A DNA stretch of 64,000 nucleotides from Lolium rigidum (taxonomy: Eukaryota; Streptophyta; Magnoliopsida; Poales; Poaceae). The position numbers and the translations under genes are program-made. Within the stretch, counting starts at the first letter, position 1, and every line of letters starts with the position of its first letter. Positions 24,685 to 34,310 of the stretch are shown one piece after another. The notes beneath the pieces are model-generated. The model did not search any database and was not told the origin of the DNA. It was given only the letters and a program-made list of their open reading frames with translations. The stretch covers positions 253,382,124 through 253,446,123 of the forward strand of contig NC_061514.1 in NCBI RefSeq assembly GCF_022539505.1. The letters run 5' to 3'.

Positions 24685-24960
24685 AGCACTTTTCTCGGCG
24701 CCGTTGCCGGGGAGGAAAGGTAAAAGGCTCTCATACTACGGTCTCAGGTAAAGTATTTTTCTGGCGCCGTTGTGTGTGTGCTCAAAGCTATTTCCTTTAG
24801 ATCCTGCAATTGCATCTTGTTGTTTCTTGTTTACGCTAGTTTGGCATAATGTACAAGAGTGAGCTTCTTATTCTATTTCCTGATTTAAAACATGGATTGT
24901 TTGATGCGAAAATTAAAAAACCTATGAAATCTTATTTGCATCTTTGGTAGTAATATTAGT

Positions 24961-25587
24961 ATGAACGCTTTGAACACCATTGTTGATAATGATATAGAAA
25001 GTTCTAAGCTTGGGGAAGCTGGTTTGCATGATATTTTTAGTCCCCCAAGCATTGAGGAGAAAATTTTCTTTGATGATACTTTGCCTCCTATTTCCGATGA
25101 TGATAATGATAGTGGTCTTTTTGTGCCACCTACTATGGAGAGTAAATTTTGTTGTGATTATACTATGCCTCCTACACTTGATGAGAATAATAATGATAGC
25201 TACTTTGTTGAATTTGCTCCCACTACAACTAATAAATTTGATTATGCTTATGTGGAGAGTAATAATTTTATGCATGAGACTCATGATAAGAATGCTTTAT
25301 GTGATAGTTATATTGTTGAGTTTGCTCATGATGCTACTGAAAGTTATTATGAGAGAGGAAAATATGGTTGTAGAAATTTTCATGTTACTAAAATGCCTCT
25401 CTATGTGCTGAAATTTTTGAAGCTACACTTGTTTTATCTTCCTATGCTTGTTACTTTGCTCTTCATGAACTTGTTTATTTACAAGATTCCTATGCATAGG
25501 AAGCATGTTAGACTTAAATGTGTTTTGAATTTGCCTCTTGATGCTCTCTTTTGCTTCAACTACTATTTCTTGCGAGTGCATCATTAA
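24961..25587 (+). CDS. Unrecognised 208-aa ORF of element D
   Basis: The frame begins MNALNTIVDNDIESSK about 250 bp after the primer binding site. The N-terminal 140 residues are acidic with repeated blocks of the form FFDDTLPP / CCDYTMPP / FDYAYVES; residues around 150-170 form a hydrophobic, probably membrane-spanning segment (KLHLFYLPMLVTLLFMNLF) followed by a basic patch (MHRKHVRLK). It has no gag or pol signature. A C-terminal hydrophobic segment with a basic patch recalls envelope-like ORFs sometimes seen in Athila-type elements, but that is only a resemblance of layout. Function unknown. Confidence 0.6.
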   Translation: MNALNTIVDNDIESSKLGEAGLHDIFSPPSIEEKIFFDDTLPPISDDDNDSGLFVPPTMESKFCCDYTMPPTLDENNNDSYFVEFAPTTTNKFDYAYVESNNFMHETHDKNALCDSYIVEFAHDATESYYERGKYGCRNFHVTKMPLYVLKFLKLHLFYLPMLVTLLFMNLFIYKIPMHRKHVRLKCVLNLPLDALFCFNYYFLRVHH

Positions 25588-25809
25588 AGCTATGTGAGCC
25601 CATCTTAATGGCTAAAAAGAAAAAACTTCTTGGGAGATAACCCATGTGTTATTTTGCTACAGTACTTTGTTTTATATTTGTGTCTTGGAAGTTGTTTACT
25701 ACTATAGCAACCTGTCGTCGTGGTGAACGAGCAGATGCCATAGGATGGCTTAAGTTGGGGCCGAATGGACGTATGAGGATTCGGGGGAGGGTTTGCGATT
25801 AGATGGGAA

Positions 25810-25909
25810 NNNNNNNNNNNNNNNNNNNNNNNNNNNNNNNNNNNNNNNNNNNNNNNNNNNNNNNNNNNNNNNNNNNNNNNNNNNNNNNNNNNNNNNNNNN
25901 NNNNNNNNN
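25810..25909. other. Assembly gap (100 N)
   Basis: Exactly 100 unknown bases inside element D. Sequence on the right continues as the internal 3' half shared with element B, so this gap probably lies within a single element. Confidence 0.99.
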
Positions 25910-28146
25910 GCCTTTGGCATACCGGGGGTCATCCCCCCAACACAACCTCTCCTTATCTTAGTTTTGTGTTTTGTTGTGCCAAGTAAAGTCTTTGATAGTA
26001 AAGTAAGTACTAGATTTGGATTACTGCGCAGAAACAGATTTCTTTGCTGTCACGAATCTGGGTCTAATTCTCTGTAGGTAACTCAGAAAATTATGCCAAT
26101 TTACGTGAGTGATCCTCAGATATGTACGCAACTTTCATTCAATTTGAGCATTTTCATTTGAGCAAGTCTGGTGGCCTAATAAAATCCATCTTTACGGACT
26201 GTTCTGTTTTGACAGATTCTGCCTTTTATTTCGCATTGCCTCTTTTGCTATGTTGGATGAATTTCTTTGATCCATTAATGTCCAAGTAGCTTTATGCAAT
26301 GTCCAGAAGTGTTAAGAATGATTGTGTCACCTCTGAACATGTTAATTTTTATTGTCCACTAACCCTCTAATGAGTTGTTTCGAGTTTGGTGTGGAGGAAG
26401 TTTTCAAGGGTCAAGAGAGGAGGATGATATACTACGATCAAGAAGAGTGAAAAGTCTAAGCTTGGGGATGCCCCGGTGGTTCATCCCTGCATATATCAAG
26501 AAGACTCAAGCTGTCTAAGTTTGGGGATGCCCAAGGCATCCCCTTCTTCATCGATAAATTATCAGGTTCCTTCTCTTGAAACTATATTTTTATTCTGTCA
26601 CATCTTATGTGCTTTACTTGGAGCGTCTGTGTGCTTTTGTTTTTGTTTTTGTTTGAATAAATTGGATTACATCATGCTTGTGTGGGAGAGAGACACGCTC
26701 CGCTGGTTCATATGAACACATGTGTTCTTAGCTCATAATATTCATGGCGAAGTTTCCTCTTCGTTAAATTGTTATATGGTTGGAATTGGAAAATGATACA
26801 TGTAGTAATTGCTATAAATGTCTTGGGTAATGTGATACTTGGCAATTGTTGTGCTCATGTTTAAGCTCTTGCTTTGCACCTATTAGTGAAGAATACATAG
26901 AGCATGCTAAAATTTGGTTTGCATAATTGGTCTCTCTAAAGTCTAGATAATTTCTAGTATTGAGTTTTGAACAACAAGGAAGACGGTGTAGAGTCTTATA
27001 ATGTTTACAATATGTCTTTTATGTGAGTTTTGCTGCACCGGTTCATCCTTGTGTTTGTTTCAAATAACCTTGCTAGCCTAAACCTTGTATCGAGAGGGAA
27101 TACTTCTCATGCATCCAAATACTTGAGACAACCACTATGCCATTTGTGTCCACCATACCTACCTACTACATGGTATTTCCTGCCATTCCAAAGTAAATTG
27201 CTTGAGTGCTACCTTTAAACAATTCAAAATTTATCACCTCTGATTTGTGTCAATGTTTTATAGCTCATGAGGAAGTATGTGGTGTTTATCTTTCAATCTT
27301 GTTGGGCAACTTTCACCAATGGACTAGTGGCTTCATCCGCTTATCCAATAATTTTGCAAAAAGAGCTGGCAATGGGATACCCAGTCCCAAATTAATTAAC
27401 AAAAATAGACACTCCTTCATGGTATGAGATTGTTGCCAGGCACCCGAGGATTCGGTTAGCCATGGTTTGTGAAAGAAAGGTTGGAAGGAGTGCCACCCAA
27501 AAATAAAATAAAATGGGAGCCGCTCTTTGAAGGTTTGTCTGGCAAGGGGGTTAGAGTACCCGCTACCATTCGTTGACAACAACATACACCTCTCAAAACT
27601 TTATTTTTATGCTCTCTATATGTTTTCAAAATCAAAGCTCTAGCACAAATATAGCAATCGATGCTTTTCCTCTATGAGGACCATTCTTTTACTTTCAATG
27701 TTGAGTCAGTTCACCTATTTCTATCCACCTCAAGAAGCAAACACTTGTGTGAACTGTGCATTGATTATTACATATTTGCATATTGCATTTATTATATTGC
27801 TTTGCATTGACAATTATCCATGAGATATACATGTTATAAGTTGAAAGCAACCGCTGAAACCTCATCTTCCTTTGTGTTGCTTCAATACCTTTACTTTGAA
27901 TTATTACTTTATGAGTTAACTCTTATGCAAGACTTATTGATGCTTGTCTTGAAGTGCTATTCATGAAAAGTCTTTGCTTTATGATTCAGTTGTTTACCCA
28001 TGTCATATACATTGTTTTGATCGCTGCATTCACTACATATGCTTTACAAATAGTATGATCAAGTTTATGATGGCATGTCACTCCGGAAATTATCTTTGTT
28101 ATCGTTTTACCTCGCTCGGGACGAGCGTAACTAAGCTTGGGGATGC
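25910..28146 (+). other. Non-coding internal 3' half of element D
   Basis: No supported gene. The stretch is the inverted counterpart of 4448-7030 in element B, including the AAGCTTGGGGATGCC modules at 26458-26475 and 26515-26535, and ends in the polypurine tract. Confidence 0.75.
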
Positions 28147-29803
28147 TGATACGTCTCCAACGTATCGATAATTTCTTGTGTTCCATGCCACATTATTGAT
28201 GTTATCTACATGTTATATGCACACTTTATGTCATATTCGTGCATTTTCTGGAACTAACCTATTAACAAGATGCCAAAGTGCCAGTTCCTGTTTTCTGCTG
28301 TTTTTGGTTTCAGAAATCCTAGTAACGAAATATTCTCGGAATCGGACGAAATCAACGCCCAGGTCCCTATTTTACCCGGAAGCACCCAGAACACACGAGA
28401 ACCGCCAGAGAAGGGGGGCAGGGCCACCACACCACACCCCGGCGCGGCCAAGGGGGGCGCCCCCTAGGGTGTGGGCCTCCCGAAGCCCTCCTGCGCCGCC
28501 TCTCGCCTATATAAAGCCCCCGACCTAAAAACCTCGGGGCGTTCGACGAAAACCAGAGAAACCTTCCGCAGCCGCCGCCATCGTGAAGCCAAGATCCGGG
28601 GACAGGAGTCTCTCGTTCCGGCACCCTGCCGGAGCGGGGAAGTGCCCCGGAAGGCTTCTCCATCGACACCGCTGCCATCTCCACCGCCATCTTCATCACC
28701 GCTGCTGCTCCCATGAGGAGGAGTAGTTCTCCATCGAGGCTCGGGGCTGTACCGGTAGCTATGTGGTTCATCTCTCTCATATGTGCTTCAATACAATAAT
28801 CTCATGAGCTGCCTTACATGATTGAGATTCATATGATGATGCTTGTAATCTAGATGTCATTATGCTAGTCAAGTGAGTTTTACTTATGTGATCTCCGGAG
28901 ACTCCTTGTCCCACGTGTGTAAAGGTGACAGTGTGTGCACCGTGTGGGTCTCTTAGGCCATATTTCACGAATACTTACTCAATGTTGAATGGCGTAGTGA
29001 GGTGCTTATTTATATCTATTTATGATTGCAACATGTTTTGTATCACAATTTATCTATGTGCTACTCTAGTGATTTGTTATTAAAGTAGTTTATTCCTCCT
29101 GCACGTGTGCAAAGGTGACAGTGTGTGCACCGTGTTAGTACTTGGTTTATGCTATGATCATGATCTCTTGTAGATTGCGAAGTTAACTATTGCTATGATA
29201 ATATTGATGTGATCTATTCCTCCTACATATGCATGAAGGTGACAGTGTGCATGCTATGCTAGTACTTGGTTTAGTCTATTGATCTATCTTACACTATAAG
29301 GTTACTAAAATATGAGCATTATTGTGGAGCTTGTTAACTCCGGCATTGAGGGTTCGTGTAATCCTACGCAATGTGTTCATCATCCAACAAAAGTGTAGAG
29401 TATGCATTTATCTATTCTGTTATGTGATCAATGTTGCCTTGTCCCTAAATACTGCTATCGCTGCTTGTTTACTGTTTTACTGCGTTACTACTGCTGCGTT
29501 ACTACTGCTTGTTTACTGTCCTGGGCAAAGCACTGTTCTGGTGCCGTTGCTATTACTTATTCATACCACCTGTATTTCACTATCTCTTCGCCGAACTAGT
29601 GCACCTATTAGGTGTGTTGGGGACACAAGAGACTTCTTGCTTTGTGGTTGCAGGGTTGCATGAGAGGGATATCTTTGACCTCTTCCTCCCTGAGTTCGAT
29701 AAACCTTGGGTATCCACTTAAGGGAAACTTGCTGCTGTTCTACAAACCTCTGCTCTTGGAGGCCCAACACTGTCTACAAGAATAGAAGCTCCCGTAGACA
29801 TCA
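28147..29803 (+). repeat. 3' LTR of element D
   Basis: 1,657 bp, nearly identical to 22985-24684 except for the 35-bp difference, scattered single-base changes and many CTG/CTCG alternations. It has the same TATA box (around 28506-28514). Confidence 0.93.
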
Positions 29804-29808
29804 CTCAT

Positions 29809-29894
29809 ATATATATAGACAGACACATATACAATTACATGTACAACCCTAAGAAACACGGGAACCTATACCTAGTATAATATGTTACTCAACA
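29809..29894 (-). repeat. 5' LTR of the Copia remnant, outer part
   Basis: Completes the Copia LTR after element D. Read on the minus strand the LTR starts TGTTGAGTAACATATT at 29894 and, joined to 22984-22934 across D, ends TTCTACA before the GGTATCAGAG primer site. Total LTR length is about 137 bp, unusually short. Confidence 0.8.
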
Positions 29895-29944
29895 GTCGCC
29901 CCCCTCCCCCACGCCACTTCCTTCATGTTCACGCACCGAGGACA

Positions 29945-30081
29945 GCCGTCGGCATAGCCAGGCCTATGCCGAGGGACTTTTTTGGCGGGCTGGCTCTTGG
30001 CCGGGCCATACGCTAACGGTCTCGACTTTTGGTCATCGGCGTAGGACCAAACCGTTGACGTTTAGAGCCATTCCTGTAGTG
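29945..30081. mobile_element. Terminal remnant of a CACTA DNA transposon
   Basis: Contains GTCGGCATAGCCAGGCCTATGCCGAG and a second ATCGGCGTAGG motif, the subterminal repeats typical of Triticeae-type CACTA elements, and ends GCCATTCCTGTAGTG (30067-30081), the inverted complement of a CACTACAGG terminus. The other end is not in the window; the Copia remnant lies immediately to the left. Confidence 0.75.
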
Positions 30082-31112
30082 GGTAAGCGTATGCGCGTTT
30101 GATATACAGTACACGATATGAGCTGATACGCATCACTACGCGCTAGCTAGTCGTAAGCAGCCTAGGGTGCACTCCAATCTCCATCATATCATAGCTACTC
30201 GATGGATCATGGATGGATGCGGCACTCATCACAGGCCCGACGCAAGCCGATGGAATAGTAATCATAGGCGGCGTGTGCTTTACACCTGTAGCTGCAGGAA
30301 CAGAAGAGACAGCACAAGCTCCGATCACTGCATATCCATGGGGTTATCCTGACGATAAAAGTAATCGCGATCCAGCCATGAGACCTGTGCTGTGATTCCA
30401 CGCAAGTGCAGCGCGTTTAGAATATGGAGCTACGCCATGTTCTCTATCGTCCTCCTCGATCGCGCCGAGTGGGCGGCGCACATGCTCAATCTCTCATCGC
30501 GTCGCGGCGCACCTCGTGCGTACATGGAGCGTAGCGTGAGGCGAGAACGGCCGGCCACGATCGAGACGCGAGAAGGAGTTCGACCAGCCAGAAAGGTTTG
30601 AGAGAATCTGCAATTGCAGGTCTACCGATAAACCACTGCCGAAGAGGTGCTTTTCCGCCCCGCGCTTTTTTCCTTTTCGTGCTGCACAACAACTGCTGAT
30701 CGATGTGCACGGGAACAGGGCACTCGCACGCATGCTGCCGCCACTTTTTCCCTGCTGTCTTGATCATAACGGGGAAGACTCGAAAGGGCCTTTCAAGCAA
30801 GTGCTCCTTTCAATTCAACCCATGGAATGTGGAGGCCGGCCTAGAGCACTTGGCCATATGCAATGTGGTGCGTGGAGTGGAGGTGTGGTACCCATATCAA
30901 GATCAGTGATCACGTGGTGGAATGCTTAGAGTACTAGTGGATTATAATTGCCTAGCCAAATCCCAAAACAGTTTAGAGAAGTAAAAAAAATTATACTCGC
31001 TAGCTGCTCGGTCTCTTATATTTACTCCTCAACCGAGCGATCGAGTATAATTCTCCACTCCCCAGCCGCTCGCCGAACCCCTCCCCAATCGCGCAAGCGC
31101 CTCCCACCGGAA
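30082..31112. other. Low-copy intergenic stretch
   Basis: No gene I can support. A 60-codon frame (30213-30395) and other small frames are no longer than expected by chance. The sequence upstream of the tandem repeat (31020-31110) is C-rich and resembles a 5' leader, but no TATA box or splice structure was found. Confidence 0.5.
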
Positions 31113-31383
31113 CCCTAGCACCACTTCGGTGCCCTCCTGCCGCCGTCCCCTCCACTGATTCAGAGCGCCAATACAGATGCCCTTATGAACCCTAGCACCA
31201 CTTTGGCGCCCTCCAGCCGCCCGCCCCATCCGCTGATTCAGAGCACCAATACAGATGCCCTTATGAACCCTAGCACCACTTTGGCACCCTCCTGCCGCCC
31301 GCCCCCTCAGCTGATTCAGAGCGCCAATACGGATCCCCTTATGAACCCTAGCACCACTTCAGCGCCCTCCTGCCGCTCGTCTC
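31113..31383 (+). repeat. 78-bp tandem repeat, left part
   Basis: Units start CCCTAGCACCACTT at 31113, 31190, 31268 and 31346, giving periods of 77, 78 and 78 bp. The fourth unit is interrupted by the hAT element and resumes at 33523. A frame of 26 codons per unit (MNPSTTLAPS...) stays open across the units from 31185. Confidence 0.9.
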
Positions 31384-32088
31384 CAGGGGCGGAGCCAGGA
31401 TTTAGTCATAGGGGGAGGGGGGGGCGAGGCGGAACGAAGGCAAAAAAAATTGTTCGGTGCTCGGGCAAGCTACTCCAGATTTTTTTCCCCTGATAGCCTG
31501 CTTGTAGTTGTCAAGTCGTCAATAGTGGATATACATGACAAAATCAGAGCGTTAATCAGCATAACTAGGGCTCATAGATATAAAGTTCATTTTAAATTTT
31601 AATATACTGCATATAGATGAAACTATTAGATTTTCTGCTAGCACTGCTACCTGGCTTGAATCGAAAATTATTGCTGAGTGGTTACCAATTACTAGTATCA
31701 GCTATGTTTATAGAACTACCAACCTACCTTTAGATTGGGTGTTTGATCCGATAAACTGGGAGCTGGGAGGTTGACGTCCTGTATATGATGGTCAGGCGCT
31801 AGGGCAGTCGGCAGGATCAACACTTCACCGAGAGGTTAGGACGAACGACACCGCCGGAAAGTTTCCTAGCAGCCGGCTCTTGGCATGGTTTAAGAGCTGC
31901 CGCAGGCGCCATAACAGATCGATCTGAGATTAGGAAATAATACTACTGCACGGCCGCCGGAAACAAGATGGAAGTTACCGTGAAAACTAAAAGAAATCGA
32001 GCTCCAGGACTCCAAGAGGATGCCTAAACTGGGCTGGGCTTCATGTGCGTACATAGGAACATGCCGTAGTCTGGGTTTTGAGTACTAA

Positions 32089-33377
32089 GGGCATCTCCAA
32101 CCGGGCGACCCAAACGGACGCGCTGGGCCGTCCGTTTTGGGCCGTTTGCGTGCCCAAGCGGACGCGCGGACGGAGCCCCGCGTCCGCGCGTCCGTTTGGG
32201 TCGCGTCCTGCGCCCAATGCAGCGGCCACCCATTTGGCCATTTGGCCATTTGGCCTATTTCTTTAGAAAATAGGTCCTCTGGCCACAGATTCACTTTGAT
32301 ATATAATAATATCTCGTAAACATAAAATAATATATAGGAAACATAAAATATTATCAAATACCATACAATATTATCAAAATGTACCATGATAAATCAAATA
32401 AAATGTGTCATGGTTTGAGAAAAAATATAAAAATTACAATTGATATCGTCGAACAGGTTGCGTGCACCGGACGTCGCAGCTGCTCCCAGGTTCTTCGGGC
32501 CTTTGGAGTTCGCCGGCGCACGGTTCAGGTCAATGGACGAAGGTGACGGCCCCGTCATGGACTCGCCCACCTCCGGTGACCCATCCCGTGACCGGTACGC
32601 CCGCCGCCCATGCGCCCCCATTTCGTGCCCAAATAGGGCAGTCGGTGGGGCAGTTGACCTTGGAGGAAGGGGCCGGGTCACGGAGGAGGCCGAGCTCCCC
32701 ACCGAGGCCGCGCCGGTGCCGGGGATGATCATGTGCTGGCCGAGCGCTGGGTGGCCGTAAAAGAGCATGGCCTGCTGCTCTTGAAGGAGAGTGCTCTTCG
32801 CCTCCGTCTGGAGTTGGAGAAGCCGCTCCGCCGCCCGCCGCCGCTCCAGCCTCGGCAGCCGGTTTCCCTCTTCCGTTGGTCCAGCGCCCTGCGCCGGTCG
32901 GCCCTCTTCCTCGCTCTCGAGCTTCCTCTCGCTCCGGGGTGAGCTCGGCCTTCGCCTTCTTCGTCGGCGGCCCGGGGGAGCTCGGCCACCGCCGGTTCGA
33001 GAGCCACCTCCACGGCAGGAGCGGCAACGGCCGCGGGTGCCTCCTCTTCGATGGTGGCGGTGGTGTCGGTGGCGGTGGCGGTGGCGGCGGCGGCCGCTTC
33101 GTCGGCCATCTCTAGGTTTTGGGAGTACGAAGTGGAGTGTTTTCTGTTTTGGGAGGCGGACAGGGCGGGCCGGGGGCGGACAAGGGAGGACGCGAGCGAC
33201 CAGCCTTTCGCGTCCGCGGCCACGCAAACTCGTCCAAGATTTGGGCCGGGTTTGGGTCGTCCCGGACGCCGCGGCCATCCGTTTTAGGGATGGGTCCGCG
33301 CGCTGGGCCGCGGTTTTGTCCGTTTCGACCCATCCGGACGCGCGGGCGCGGGATGGGTCGCCCGGTTGGAGATGCCC
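32089..33377 (-). mobile_element. PIF/Harbinger transposon
   Basis: 1,289 bp with a perfect 23-bp terminal inverted repeat starting GGGCATCTCCAACCGGGCGA at both ends and a 3-bp duplication TAA (32086-32088 and 33378-33380). It sits inside the hAT element. It contains the remains of an ORF1-type gene on the minus strand but no transposase, so it is non-autonomous. Confidence 0.93.
32430..33109 (-). pseudogene. Harbinger ORF1-like protein remnant
   Basis: Begins MADEAAAAATATATD (ATG at 33109) and continues, after a frame change, through an Arg/Glu-rich region (RRRAAERLLQLQTEAKSTLLQEQ) to a C-terminal block ending SGARNLFDDI near 32440. The C-terminal SGARNLFDD motif and the basic coiled region are the pattern of the NAM-associated-like ORF1 proteins found with grass Harbinger elements. 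The N-terminal Myb/trihelix region is missing or degenerate and the frame is broken. Confidence 0.55.
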
Positions 33378-33522
33378 TAACGATAACAATTATCCACGTC
33401 AATTACACCGTATACATTACTCTGCCTATTACTACATACACCAAGTTTATAGGGGGGGCCGAACCTTGGGGGGGTCTAGCCCCCGCTCGCCCCCCCCCCC
33501 CGCCTCCGCCCCTGCTCGTCTC

Positions 33523-33636
33523 CTCCGCTGATTCAGAGCGCCAATACATATGCCCTTATGAACCCTAGCACCACTTCGGCGCCCTCCTGCTGCTCGTCTC
33601 CTCCGCTGATTTAGAGCACCAATAAATGCCCTTATG
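33523..33636 (+). repeat. 78-bp tandem repeat, right part
   Basis: Completes the interrupted fourth unit (next unit start at 33563) and contains a fifth, slightly degenerate unit ending at about 33636. Confidence 0.85.
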
Positions 33637-34310
33637 TAGCCTTTTGAATAGGTCTCGGTTTCTCATGAAGAATCAAATACAAAGTTTTTGCGGTATAATA
33701 GCAGAGCTAAATCCAACAGTTTCACGAGGAAGTGTTGAATATGTAGTATGGCTTACGTGGCCACCAGGTGAGATGGTAACTAGAGTGCCCTTGCTCCAAC
33801 TACAATATGATTTGTTCGCCCAGAAAAGAGCGAACATTTCGTACGTACGTGCACATAACGCTATGGAAAGCGGCTCTACCGTGCGAGAAAACATATAGTA
33901 CGTGCGTGTCTGCTTTAAGCTAACATCACCTTGGATATATAATAATTTTAAAAAGGTTCTTCGTTTCATCTTTTCAAGGTTTCTTCGGTCAAAAACTCAC
34001 CTCTGATCGAGATGCTAGAGTGATGTAGTGTACAATAATTTACGCAGAGCGTGCCACTTTTACCTTTTGTTTTAGTGGAAGAGCCATCACTGTCAGACCT
34101 ATTAATTAACGTAAGCTCTTCTGGTGCCAAATACAATGGATCAGTCAGTGCAGAGGATCTATCTCGAGACTGAAGACGACATGCTCGATCACCACATGTG
34201 GGCCTGGGCCAAATTCGTCCGCGCGGGTGAGATGGAACAATCCGAACGAGGCGGTCTATCTCGTGGGCTATTCCGTTGGATCAAATTGGACTGGCTAGGC
34301 TATAAGCATG
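33637..34310. other. Intergenic stretch without recognised content
   Basis: I see no gene, RNA or clear repeat boundary here. Confidence 0.5.

Larger units (their letters stand above)
22985..29803 (+). mobile_element. Complete Gypsy-type LTR retrotransposon D, non-autonomous
   Basis: A 6,819-bp element with LTRs 22985-24684 and 28147-29803, TGATACGTCTCC...GTAGACATCA ends and a perfect 5-bp duplication CTCAT (22980-22984 and 29804-29808). The primer binding site follows the left LTR (GGCGCCGTTGCCGGGGA at 24696-24712, with an extra C before it), and a polypurine tract (AAGCTTGGGGATGC, 28133-28146) precedes the right LTR. The internal part has one 208-codon frame and a 100-N gap, and shares its 3' half with element B. 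No pol motifs are visible, though the gap could hide sequence. It is inserted in the LTR of the minus-strand Copia element. Confidence 0.93.
31384..33514. mobile_element. hAT transposon, non-autonomous, carrying a Harbinger element
   Basis: Ends are CAGGGGCGGAG and its exact inverted complement CTCCGCCCCTG (11-bp perfect terminal inverted repeats), flanked by a perfect 8-bp duplication CTCGTCTC (31376-31383 and 33515-33522), the hallmark of hAT elements. Removing it restores a 78-bp unit of the surrounding tandem repeat. Without the nested Harbinger element (32089-33377) it is about 840 bp, with no transposase frame. Confidence 0.93.

Noticed and set aside
30213..30395. 60-codon frame in low-copy DNA
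   Set aside because: Too short, no homology recognised, no promoter or leader evidence.
31185..31493. Frame through the 78-bp repeats as a gene
   Set aside because: It continues into the hAT element and lacks any other gene evidence; reported only as a repeat with a codon-sized period.
32394..33389. 331-codon minus-strand frame spanning the Harbinger element
   Set aside because: It runs through the terminal inverted repeat and outside the element, is GC-driven, and only its C-terminal part matches an ORF1-type protein; kept only as a pseudogene remnant.
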